From Flagellatimonas centrodinii (lineage in GTDB: Bacteria > Pseudomonadota > Gammaproteobacteria > Nevskiales > Nevskiaceae), in contig NZ_CP092104.1 of NCBI RefSeq assembly GCF_016918765.2, forward strand, positions 1,612,001-1,676,000: 64,000 bases of DNA, given 5' to 3'. Position 1 is the stretch's first letter; every line of letters begins with the position of its first letter. Under the pieces are notes generated by a model. The model worked only from the letters and a program-made list of their open reading frames with translations, was not told where the DNA came from and searched no databases. This document shows positions 16,850-24,591 of this stretch, piece after piece. Both the position numbers and the translations under genes were made by a program.

Positions 16850-17803
16850 ATGCACCTGACGCTCGACACCGGCCTGACGCTGCCGGGTGAACCACCGCTG
16901 ACGGTGGCGGCATCGCTGTGGTGGCCGCGACAGCCGCCCACCGCTGTGCTGGTCTGCCTGCCGGGCGGCAACATGAACCGCCGCTACTACGACTTGCAGG
17001 TGGCCGGCGCGGTGCCGACGTTCTCGTTCGCCGAAGCGATGGTCGCCGAGGGCTTCCTGGTGGCGGCGCTGGATCATCTGGGCGTCGGCGACAGCAGCCG
17101 CCCTGAAGATGGTTGGGTGCTGACGCCGGAACTGCTGACCGCCGCCAATGCGGCGGCCGTTGCTGCGCTGCTGACGGGCCTTCGCAGCGGCACGCTGGTG
17201 CGCGACCGGCCGTCGCTGCCGGCGCTGCGGGCGCTGGGCGTCGGCCATTCGATGGGGGCGATGATGACCCTGCTGCTGCAGGCGGCATCAGCGCCGTTTG
17301 CCGGCCTGGCACTGCTCGGCTTCGCCACCCGCGGGCTGCCGCAGTTCGCCCCGCCGCCGTTGCGCGACACCACCGATCCGGACGTGCTGCGGCCGCAACT
17401 GACGGCCATCGCCAAGAGCATGTTCGGCACCGCCTACCCGCGTCTCGGGGGTGGCGGTGGTGGCGGCAACCGTGCCGAACTCTACGGCTCGGCGCAGGCC
17501 GATCCCCGCGGCGTCGCCGCACTCAAGGCGGCCACCGACAACCTGCTGCCGGTGCCGGCGACGCTGTCGATGGCGCCCGGCAATGTCGCCACCGAGGCAC
17601 GCGCGGTCGATGTGCCGGTATTCATCGGCGTCGGCGAGCGCGACATGACCGGACCACCCGAGGCGATCCCGGCGAGTTTCCCGGCGAGCCCGGCCGTGAC
17701 CCTGGAGGTGTTGCCGGATACCGGCCACAGCCACTTTCTGTTCCCCAGCCGCAGCCGGCTGTTCGCCCGGCTGGGGGCCTGGGCGCGTGACCTCATGCAT
17801 TAG
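16850..17803 (+). CDS. Alpha/beta hydrolase
   Basis: The 317-residue cytoplasmic enzyme shows the oxyanion-type VCLPGGNMNRRYYD (about 35-48), nucleophile elbow GHSMG (Ser134), an Asp in VGERDMTGPP (about 261-270) and a C-terminal GHSHF carrying the likely His. It has no signal peptide. It follows the thiolase-fold gene by 15 bases, so it is probably part of the same transcript and may hydrolyse an ester, thioester or lactone intermediate. An odd feature is a run of seven Gly (about 200-206, encoded near 17447-17467) in the lid region, probably from slippage in GGN codons. The substrate is unknown. Confidence 0.75.
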   Translation: MHLTLDTGLTLPGEPPLTVAASLWWPRQPPTAVLVCLPGGNMNRRYYDLQVAGAVPTFSFAEAMVAEGFLVAALDHLGVGDSSRPEDGWVLTPELLTAANAAAVAALLTGLRSGTLVRDRPSLPALRALGVGHSMGAMMTLLLQAASAPFAGLALLGFATRGLPQFAPPPLRDTTDPDVLRPQLTAIAKSMFGTAYPRLGGGGGGGNRAELYGSAQADPRGVAALKAATDNLLPVPATLSMAPGNVATEARAVDVPVFIGVGERDMTGPPEAIPASFPASPAVTLEVLPDTGHSHFLFPSRSRLFARLGAWARDLMH

Positions 17804-17885
17804 GAGGGGGCAGCGCCGGCACGCCCTCGCGTAGCATCCGCTGCAGCAACCCTTTTGACATTTCCCGATCAGGAGACACAGGACC

Positions 17886-18203
17886 ATGACGACCGTGGCA
17901 CTCAAGGCCGGCGCGCGCTTCAAGAGCGCGGTCTGCGATACCCAGGTAATGGTGGTGAAAGCCCCCGCCGGCGACCATGCACTGCAGTGCGGTGGCGCCC
18001 TGATGCTGGCGGCTGCCGCGACCGCGGACGGCAGTGCCACACTTGATGCCGCCCACAGCGCTGGCACCCTGATCGGCAAGCGCTACGTCAACGCCGATGA
18101 GAGCATCGAGCTGCTGTGCACCAAAGGCGGACAGGGCAGCCTGGCGCTGGACGGTACCGCGCTGGACGTGAAGCAGGCCAAGCAGCTGCCCTCGTCCGAC
18201 TGA
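17886..18203 (+). CDS. Small conserved-looking hypothetical protein
   Basis: I do not recognise this 105-residue protein by name. It has no signal peptide or membrane segment. It has three Cys: Cys17 (AVCDTQVMVVKAP), Cys35 (LQCGGALM) and one late Cys (LLCTKGGQG), which might bind a metal or be redox-active. It is flanked by the hydrolase and the acyl-CoA ligase genes, 22 bases upstream of the latter, with an AGGAGA site before its ATG. The tight placement suggests a role with the ligase, for example as a small accessory or substrate-handling protein, but that is a guess. Confidence 0.6.
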   Translation: MTTVALKAGARFKSAVCDTQVMVVKAPAGDHALQCGGALMLAAAATADGSATLDAAHSAGTLIGKRYVNADESIELLCTKGGQGSLALDGTALDVKQAKQLPSSD

Positions 18204-18225
18204 ACCGCCGCGCCGACGCAAGCTC

Positions 18226-19731
18226 ATGAACATTTCGATGATTCTCGACATGGCTGCCGAAGCCTTCGGCGACCGCGTCGGCGTGGTGCAGGGCGAACAG
18301 CGCTGGACCTACGCCGCATTGCATCAGGCGGCGCAGGCTGCGGCGCAGATGGTGAAGGCACGCGGGGTCGAGCGGCTGGTGGTGCTTGACGTGAGCAGCC
18401 CTGCGGTGCCGATCGCGATCTTCGCGGCGGCCTATGCCGATGTGCCCTATGTGCCGCTCAACTATCGTCTGACGCGGTCCGAGATCAATGCCCTGCTCGA
18501 CCGGGTGACCCCGGCACTGCTGGTGGTGGGCGAAGCCTATGCCGATCAGGTGGACGCCCGTGACGGCCTGCAGGTCATCACCACCGATGCGTTCCTGGCG
18601 CTGCAGGCCGTTGCCGATGCCCCCGCCCCGGTGCCGGCAGAGGATCCGTCGGCGGTGGCCGTGCAGCTGTTCACCAGTGGCACCACCGGCCAGCCCAAGG
18701 CCGCCATCCTGCGCCATGAGAACCTCATGGCCTACATCGTTGGCACGGTGGAGTTCGCCAGCGCCGACGAAGACGATGCCATTGTGGTGACGGTTCCGCC
18801 GTATCACATCGCCGGGATCTCCTCGGTGCTGTCGAGCACCTATGCCTGTCGCCGCATGGTGCAGCTGGAGAATTTCGAGCCGGCCGCGTGGTTGGCGGCG
18901 GTGCGGTCGGAAGCGGTCAGCAACGCTTTCCTGGTGCCCACCATGCTGGCGCGGATCGTCGAGCATCTCGATGCCCATGGAGCGTCGGCCGACGTGCCGG
19001 CGCTGCGGGCACTGGCCTATGGGGGCGGCAAGATGCCGCTGCCGGTGATTCGTCGCGCCATGGCGCTGTTTCCGGGGGTGGATTTCACCAACGCCTACGG
19101 ACTCACCGAAACCAGCTCCACCGTCGCCGTGCTGGGGCCCGAGGATCATCGCACTGCGATTGCCAGCGATGACCCGCAGGTGGCCCGACGGCTGGGCTCG
19201 GTGGGGCGTGCGGCTGCGGTCGAGATCGAGATCCGTGACGAGGACGGCCGCGTGCTGGGGCCCGAGGAAGCCGGCCTGGTGTTCGTCCGCGGCCCGCAGG
19301 TCTCCGGCGAGTATCAGGCGCAAGGCAGCCAACTCGACGCCGAGGGCTGGTTCCCCACCAAGGATCGCGGCTTTCTCGATGCCGAGGGGTACCTGTTTCT
19401 TGATGGCCGGGCCGATGATGTGATCGTTCGCGGCGGCGAGAACATTTCGCCTGGCGAGATCGAAGAAGTGCTGCTGTCGCATCCCGCGGTCGCCGACGTT
19501 GCCGTGGTGGCGATGGCCGACGCACAGTGGGGCGAGGCAGTGGCTGCGGCGGTGGTACTCAAGCCCGGCGCCAGCGTGGACGAAGCCACCCTGGGGGCCC
19601 TGGTCAAGGACCGTCTGCGGTCTTCTCGGGTCCCCCAGCAGTGGCGGTTCACCGACGCGCTGCCCTACAACGAGACCGGCAAACTGCTGCGTCGCGTCAT
19701 TCGCCAGGAATTTTCCGATGTTCACGCTTGA
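18226..19731 (+). CDS. AMP-forming acyl-CoA synthetase
   Basis: The 501-residue cytoplasmic enzyme belongs to the ANL (adenylate-forming) superfamily, which activates carboxylic acids to acyl-AMP and then acyl-CoA. The P-loop-like motif FTSGTTGQPKA is at about 149-159, the adenine motif YGLTETSS near 290, the hinge/A8 motif GRADDVIVRGGENISPGEIE near 395-414, and the catalytic Lys in YNETGKLLRR near the end. It feeds the CoA-dependent pathway formed by its neighbours. Its 3' end overlaps the start of the SRPBCC gene by 14 bases, implying coupled translation. Chain length or ring specificity cannot be told from these motifs. Confidence 0.9.
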   Translation: MNISMILDMAAEAFGDRVGVVQGEQRWTYAALHQAAQAAAQMVKARGVERLVVLDVSSPAVPIAIFAAAYADVPYVPLNYRLTRSEINALLDRVTPALLVVGEAYADQVDARDGLQVITTDAFLALQAVADAPAPVPAEDPSAVAVQLFTSGTTGQPKAAILRHENLMAYIVGTVEFASADEDDAIVVTVPPYHIAGISSVLSSTYACRRMVQLENFEPAAWLAAVRSEAVSNAFLVPTMLARIVEHLDAHGASADVPALRALAYGGGKMPLPVIRRAMALFPGVDFTNAYGLTETSSTVAVLGPEDHRTAIASDDPQVARRLGSVGRAAAVEIEIRDEDGRVLGPEEAGLVFVRGPQVSGEYQAQGSQLDAEGWFPTKDRGFLDAEGYLFLDGRADDVIVRGGENISPGEIEEVLLSHPAVADVAVVAMADAQWGEAVAAAVVLKPGASVDEATLGALVKDRLRSSRVPQQWRFTDALPYNETGKLLRRVIRQEFSDVHA

Positions 19732-20161
19732 CCACCAGCGCGACATCGACGCGCCGTTGGAGACGGTGTGGCAGGTGCTCACCGATTTCCCCCGCTACGG
19801 TGAATGGAATCCGTTCGTCCCGGAGGTGCGGTGCGATCTGCGGGTTGGCGGCGCCATCGAGATGCAGGTGATGCTCACTGCGAAGCCACAGTTTCAACGG
19901 GAGTGGATCAGCGAACTGACACCGCAGCAGACCTTCGGCTACAAGATGAAGCCGATGCCGCTGGGCGCCATGCGCAGCCATCGCTGGCATCGTCTGACGC
20001 CACTGGCCGACGGCCGCACACGCTATACGTCTCATTTCGAGATTCATGGCTGGATGCAGTTCCTGGTCCTCGGGCTATTCCGCAACGGTCTGGAGCGCGG
20101 CTTTCTGGGGATGACCGATGCGCTCAAGGCGCGGGCCGAGGCCCTGCACCGAGCCGCCTGA
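19718..20161 (+). CDS. SRPBCC (START/Bet v1-like) domain protein
   Basis: The 147-residue protein begins MFTLDHQRDIDAPLETVWQV, the usual N-terminus of polyketide-cyclase-type SRPBCC proteins, followed by TDFPRYGEWNPFVP and a long C-terminal helix (GLERGFLGMTDALKARAEAL). Such proteins bind hydrophobic ligands in a deep cavity. The start at 19718 overlaps the ligase stop and is preferred because only the residues after it fit the family. It could carry or isomerise a hydrophobic intermediate of the cluster; no direct evidence for a catalytic role is visible. Confidence 0.75.
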   Translation: MFTLDHQRDIDAPLETVWQVLTDFPRYGEWNPFVPEVRCDLRVGGAIEMQVMLTAKPQFQREWISELTPQQTFGYKMKPMPLGAMRSHRWHRLTPLADGRTRYTSHFEIHGWMQFLVLGLFRNGLERGFLGMTDALKARAEALHRAA

Positions 20162-20196
20162 CCGCGGACCTCGCGCCGATCTGGTGTACTCCCCGC

Positions 20197-21546
20197 ATGA
20201 TCGAGGGTGAGCTTCCGGTTGAGCAGATGGCGCGACGCTATGGCGCCGCGTGTCTGCAGGCTTTGGGCCTTCCGGCCGCCGGCCTGTCGCTGGTGGATGA
20301 GCATCCGGCCGACCGCGCAGCGGCTTGCGGCCTGACCGCCCTCACCGGGCTCGCCGACGGTCCGCCGCTGACTTCCATCGCCCCACTGGCGGCCGCCGCC
20401 GATGGCGTGCTGGCGGCCCTGTGGTCGCTGGCGCCGGACGCGGACCGTTCGGGCCTGACAGGCGCCGGGCTGTTGACCGAACGGGCGGCGGATTTCGGCC
20501 ACGGGCGACGCGGGTGCATCTCGGCGGGGGGCAGTTGCCGGCTGCTCGCGGCTGCCGACGGACGCCTGGCGCTGAATCTGGCGCGCCCGGAAGACCGGGA
20601 GTTGCTCTCGGCCTGGCTACAGGCCGAGATCGTACCCGACGACTGGGCCGCCATCGCCCGGCAGGTTGCCGCCGGCCGGCGCGATGACTGGATCGGGCGC
20701 GGCCGCGAGATGGGACTGGCGGTGGCCGCGGATGTCATGCCCCCAGCCGCGCCCTGGGTTCAGGCCGAGGTGCGGCGGCCGGCCGTGCCCGTTCCACAAC
20801 GGTTACCGCGTGTGCTGGACCTCTCGGCGCTGTGGGCGGGCCCGCTGTGCGGGCATTTGCTGCAACGCTGCGGCGCCGACGTCGTCAAGCTCGAAAGTAC
20901 CGCCCGCCCCGACGGCGCCCGCCGCGGCCCCCCCGCATTTTTTGACCGGCTCAACGCGGGCAAGCGGATGGCCGCGGTCGACTTTGACTCCGCGGACGGA
21001 CGGGCACGGTTGAAGGCCCTGGTGGCGGCGGCGGACATCGTCATCGAGGCGGCCCGGCCGCGGGCGTTGCGCCAGTTGGGGATCGACGCCAGCGCCTGGG
21101 TGGCCGCGCGGCCGGGGCGGACCTGGATCAGCCTGACCGCCCATGGTCGCCAACCACCGGCAGACCAGTGGATCGGTTTTGGCGATGATGCCGGGGTTGC
21201 CGGCGGCTTGAGCGCCCTGTTGTACGAGTCCACCGGACAGTCGGCGTTTGTCGGCGATGCGATCGCCGATCCGCTGGCCGGCCTGCATGCCGCGCTGGCC
21301 GCCTGGGCCGGCTGGCGACAGGGGGGCGGTTGCCTGCTTTCGCTGTCGTTGTCCGGCGTGGTGCGGCATGTGCTCCATCATGAGCTGCCGGCGACCATGA
21401 CCGCGCGCCGCCGCCGTCATATCGACTGGGCGGCACGGCAACCGGCTTCGCCGGCCGTGCCGCCAGCGCGGCCCCTCAATGGCCGTGCGGCGCCGCTCGG
21501 CGTGCACACCGAAGCGGTCTGCGCTGACTGGGGGGTGGCATGCTGA
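20197..21546 (+). CDS. CaiB/BaiF CoA-transferase with rearranged domain order
   Basis: In this 449-residue protein the Rossmann start of the CaiB fold (VLDLSALWAGPLCGHLLQ, then GADVVKLES) appears only at about residue 205. The first 200 residues contain CISAGGSCRLLAAADGRLAL and LARPEDRELLSAWLQ, which resemble the C-terminal small domain of ordinary CaiB proteins. The order thus looks permuted, or like a double-domain protein trimmed at both ends. The catalytic Asp aligns to Asp354 in FVGDAIADP, so activity is likely. I chose ATG 20197 because upstream codons overlap the SRPBCC gene and look non-coding in this frame. The stop overlaps the next start by 7 bases. The likely role is transferring CoA to or from a pathway acid. 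Confidence 0.75.
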   Translation: MIEGELPVEQMARRYGAACLQALGLPAAGLSLVDEHPADRAAACGLTALTGLADGPPLTSIAPLAAAADGVLAALWSLAPDADRSGLTGAGLLTERAADFGHGRRGCISAGGSCRLLAAADGRLALNLARPEDRELLSAWLQAEIVPDDWAAIARQVAAGRRDDWIGRGREMGLAVAADVMPPAAPWVQAEVRRPAVPVPQRLPRVLDLSALWAGPLCGHLLQRCGADVVKLESTARPDGARRGPPAFFDRLNAGKRMAAVDFDSADGRARLKALVAAADIVIEAARPRALRQLGIDASAWVAARPGRTWISLTAHGRQPPADQWIGFGDDAGVAGGLSALLYESTGQSAFVGDAIADPLAGLHAALAAWAGWRQGGGCLLSLSLSGVVRHVLHHELPATMTARRRRHIDWAARQPASPAVPPARPLNGRAAPLGVHTEAVCADWGVAC

Positions 21547-22979
21547 TCCGCGATGCCGAGCTGGCGTTTGGCCGCGATTGCGCCGACCTGCGGATCGAAC
21601 ATGGACGGATCACCGACATTGCGCCGCGTCTGCAGCGGCAGTCGGGCGAAGCCGAGTATCTGGCGCAGGGGGCGGCGCTGATCCCGGCGCTGCGTGATCA
21701 TCACCTGCACCTGTATGCGACGGCGGCGGCGCGGACTTCAGTGGATTGTGGGCCGGCCGCCGTGGCCACCCTCGACGATCTGGCATCGGTGCTGCGCGCG
21801 GCGGACGCACGGCTGCCCGCCGGCGAGATGCTGCGGGCCGTCGGCGTCGACGACAGTCTGGCCGGTGAGGCGCGGGTACTGGATCGCGCGGTACTCGACG
21901 CGGTACTGCCGGACCGACCGGTACGGCTGCAACACCGCAGTGGGCGCCTGTGGGTGCTCAACACTGCGGCACTGGACCGGCTCGGGCCGCTGTCAGCCGA
22001 TGACCCGCCGGAGCGCGACGCTCAGGGCCGACCGACCGGGCGACTGCTGGACGCCGATCGATGGTTGCGCCAGCGCCTGGGCGGCCAGCGACCGTCGCTG
22101 GCGTCCCTCAGCCGCGCGTTGGCGGGGTGGGGCGTGACCGCTGTGACGGACACTGGGCACGACAATGACCGCGATCGATGGCATGCCCTGGCGGCTGCGC
22201 AGGACAGCGGAGAATTGCTGCAGGACCTGCGGGTGATGGGTGATCGCTCGCTTGATGCGGTGGTATCGGACAGCCCGCGCCGCGCCGTCGGCGCGCGCAA
22301 GTTTCATCTTCATGAACATGATCTGCCGCCCCTCGACATGGTGGTGGCGGCGATCACCGAGGCGCACCGCGCCGGGCGCGGGGCTGCCTTTCACTGTGTC
22401 ACCCGCACCGAACTGGTGTTTGCCCTGGGCGCGCTCGAGGCCGCCGGCGTGGGCGCTGACGACCGCATCGAACATGCCGCGGTAGCACCGCCGTCACTGA
22501 CGTCATGGATGGCGCGGCTGGGGTTGTCAGTGGTGACGCAGCCGGTCTTCATCGCCGAACGGGGTGACCGCTACCGGCGTCAGGTCGAGGCCGACGATCA
22601 GCCCTGGCTGTATCGTCTGGCCGGGCTGCAGGCGGCGGGTGTGGGATTGGCCTTGAGCAGCGATGCCCCCTATGGCAGCGTCAATCCGTGGCGAGGCATG
22701 CAGGCGGCAGTGGATCGCCGGACAGCCAGCGGTGCGGTGATCGGCGCCGACGAGGCGCTCGGTCCCGAGGCCGCGCTGTCGGGCTACCTGGGCGATCTGG
22801 CGACTCCGACCCGACCACGACGGGTGGCCATCGGTGCGATCGCCGACCTTTGCCTGCTGCCCGCACCATGGGCGGCGCTGCGGTCGAATCTGGCCGAAAT
22901 CCGGCCGCGAGCGGTCTGGCAGGGGGGGCGATGGGTCGCAGCGGCCGATCAAGGGCCCGATTTCACCTCTATGGAGTAG
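21540..22979 (+). CDS. Amidohydrolase-superfamily protein (YtcJ-like)
   Basis: The 479-residue cytoplasmic protein has the metal-binding HxH motif (RDHHLHL, His55 and His57) after a short N-terminal beta region. Later candidates for ligands are KFHLHEHD (about 254-261), the His of AFHCVTRTE (about 281-289), IEHAAV and the catalytic Asp in SSDAPYG (about 377-383). This spacing resembles the YtcJ-like amidohydrolases, which hydrolyse amides, imides or related bonds and are mostly uncharacterised. It starts inside the CoA-transferase gene (7-base overlap), so the two products are made together. An amidohydrolase in a CoA-ester pathway may open a ring or lactam, but that is speculative. Confidence 0.78.
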   Translation: MLIRDAELAFGRDCADLRIEHGRITDIAPRLQRQSGEAEYLAQGAALIPALRDHHLHLYATAAARTSVDCGPAAVATLDDLASVLRAADARLPAGEMLRAVGVDDSLAGEARVLDRAVLDAVLPDRPVRLQHRSGRLWVLNTAALDRLGPLSADDPPERDAQGRPTGRLLDADRWLRQRLGGQRPSLASLSRALAGWGVTAVTDTGHDNDRDRWHALAAAQDSGELLQDLRVMGDRSLDAVVSDSPRRAVGARKFHLHEHDLPPLDMVVAAITEAHRAGRGAAFHCVTRTELVFALGALEAAGVGADDRIEHAAVAPPSLTSWMARLGLSVVTQPVFIAERGDRYRRQVEADDQPWLYRLAGLQAAGVGLALSSDAPYGSVNPWRGMQAAVDRRTASGAVIGADEALGPEAALSGYLGDLATPTRPRRVAIGAIADLCLLPAPWAALRSNLAEIRPRAVWQGGRWVAAADQGPDFTSME

Positions 22980-23073
22980 GCAGGGGACGCGCAAGACAGC
23001 GCATGATCGGGACCTACCACCCCGGTCGGCATGTGAGCTGACCGGTCGCCAGCAGCAGGAGGAGTCGTCAGCA

Positions 23074-24084
23074 ATGGGTGATATCAATCTGAAGCAGTTG
23101 CTCGAGTCGAAGAGCCTGGAGCGCTGCCCGTTCCCGATCCCCGTCGGTTGGTTCTTCATCGATTTTTCGGAGAACCTGAAGGCAGGAGAGCTGCGGAACG
23201 TTTTCGTTTTTGATCAGGAGTGGGTGCTGTTCCGCACCGAGTCCGGCAAGCCCGGGATGTCCGACCCCTACTGCCCGCACCTCGGGGCCCACATGGGGCA
23301 CGGCGGGTCGGTCTGCGGTGAACATCTGCGCTGCCCGTTCCACCACTGGGAGTACGACACGTCCGGCTGGTGCAAGAACATCCCCTACGCCAAGATCATG
23401 CCGCCGATCGCCAAGAAGCAGGCGATCCTGCGGACCCTGCCGATGGTCGAGAAGTACGGGATGATGTGGGCGTGGTATCACCCGCAGTGCGAGCCGCCCA
23501 GCTTCGAATTGCCGTACATCCCGGAAATGGAAGATGAAACCGGCTACGCCGGAGATCGTCGCGGCTCGTGGACGGCCGACACCTGCATCCAGGAAATCGC
23601 CGAGAACGGGGTCGACACCGCGCACCTCAAATTCCTCCATGGTGCACCTGGCATCCCGCCGGTGGATGCCACCTACGACGGCCCGCGGATGGAGTTGGAT
23701 ATCGGCAAGGGCTACATCGTCGGTACCGCGCATGGCCCGGGCCTCAACGTGATGCGCTTTACCCAGGAAGGGGTGACCGCCACGATGATTTCGTACACCG
23801 TGCCGGTGAGCGTCGACAAGTCGCAGATGAACATGTCGTTTCGCCATGTGGATTACCCGGAAGGTTCCAAAGAACTGCATGTGTCGAAGAAGATCATCGA
23901 CCACATGATCGGGGCAGCCGAAGGCGAGGAGAGCGCTGGCTTCGAAAGCGTCGACTTTATCGTCTGGAACAACAAGAAATATCGCCCGAACCCACTGCTG
24001 TGCGACGGTGACGGGCCGGTGCTGCAGTTCCGCAAGTGGTTCAAGCAGTTCTATCCGGGCTTTGAAGGGATCGACAAGATCTGA
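23074..24084 (+). CDS. Rieske non-heme iron oxygenase, KshA-like
   Basis: The 336-residue oxygenase has the Rieske motif Cys67-x-His69 (CPHLGAH) and Cys87-x2-His90 (CPFHHW), then the mononuclear iron motif Asn178-x2-Asp181-x2-His184-x4-His189 (ENGVDTAHLKFLHG). The N-terminal FPIPVGWFFI and the CPHLGAHMGHGG form are those of the 3-ketosteroid-9-alpha-hydroxylase/DAF-36-like branch of monooxygenases rather than classic ring-hydroxylating dioxygenases. An AGGAGG site precedes ATG 23074; the longer in-frame start at 22834 lies within the amidohydrolase gene. Electrons probably come from the ferredoxin encoded at 24160. No reductase gene is present here. It most likely hydroxylates a hydrophobic, perhaps polycyclic, substrate. 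Confidence 0.9.
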   Translation: MGDINLKQLLESKSLERCPFPIPVGWFFIDFSENLKAGELRNVFVFDQEWVLFRTESGKPGMSDPYCPHLGAHMGHGGSVCGEHLRCPFHHWEYDTSGWCKNIPYAKIMPPIAKKQAILRTLPMVEKYGMMWAWYHPQCEPPSFELPYIPEMEDETGYAGDRRGSWTADTCIQEIAENGVDTAHLKFLHGAPGIPPVDATYDGPRMELDIGKGYIVGTAHGPGLNVMRFTQEGVTATMISYTVPVSVDKSQMNMSFRHVDYPEGSKELHVSKKIIDHMIGAAEGEESAGFESVDFIVWNNKKYRPNPLLCDGDGPVLQFRKWFKQFYPGFEGIDKI

Positions 24085-24100
24085 GCCGGTGTGACATCAA

Positions 24101-24142
24101 CACTGCGCCCGGCTCCGTACTGACGGATCGGGCGCAGTTTTA
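24101..24142 (+). terminator. Strong hairpin with T-run between oxygenase and ferredoxin genes
   Basis: CTGCGCCCG (24103-24111) pairs with CGGGCGCAG (24129-24137), with an inner TCCGT/ACGGA stem, and TTTTA follows. It has the form of an intrinsic terminator inside an otherwise co-directional gene run. It may partly stop transcription so that the oxygenase is expressed more than what follows, or it may end one operon. Confidence 0.75.
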
Positions 24143-24159
24143 CTTTCTGAGGGTCAAAA

Positions 24160-24483
24160 ATGGCTGAGGTGGTGGTAACAGGGCGGGACGGCGTGGGGTG
24201 CACGGTGACGGCAGACAGCGGCTGTGCATTGATGGACGCCTTGCGCGATGCCGATACCGGCATCGAGGGCACTTGCGGCGGCGCCATGTCATGCGGCACC
24301 TGTCATGTCTATGTCGACCCGGTTTGGGCCGAGCGCCTGCCGCCCAAGAGTGACGAGGAGGCGGAAATGTTGGAGGCCATCAGCGATTTCGTCGAGTTGC
24401 GACCGACTTCACGGCTGTCCTGCCAGATTCCGATGGACGATTGCCTGGATGGGCTCAAGATCGAGATCGCACCGCCGGTCTGA
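24160..24483 (+). CDS. [2Fe-2S] ferredoxin, adrenodoxin/putidaredoxin type
   Basis: The 107-residue soluble ferredoxin has cluster ligands Cys39, Cys45 and Cys48 (GTCGGAMSCGTC) and Cys88 (RLSCQI). The C-x5-C-x2-C pattern with the acidic segment SDEEAEML is typical of adrenodoxin-type ferredoxins that feed P450s or Rieske oxygenases. It follows the oxygenase gene across a terminator-like hairpin and has a GAGGG site before its ATG. It is the likely electron donor to the oxygenase; its own reductase must be encoded elsewhere. Confidence 0.9.
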   Translation: MAEVVVTGRDGVGCTVTADSGCALMDALRDADTGIEGTCGGAMSCGTCHVYVDPVWAERLPPKSDEEAEMLEAISDFVELRPTSRLSCQIPMDDCLDGLKIEIAPPV

Positions 24484-24591
24484 CGGCGCTCTCGTCCGAG
24501 CGGAGGATGACGAGTTGCCACGGCTTTGCCACCGTCGGCAAGTCGAGCAGTAATACGCTATTCAAATGCGGTTTGAGGAGGAGAGATCAAC

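Noticed and set aside
15620-17248. A 542-codon minus-strand frame opposite the thiolase-fold gene
   Set aside because: It is a shadow of the thiolase-fold and hydrolase genes, with no recognisable domain.
18088-19782. A 564-codon minus-strand frame opposite the acyl-CoA ligase
   Set aside because: It has no motif or signal and shadows a gene with all ligase motifs.
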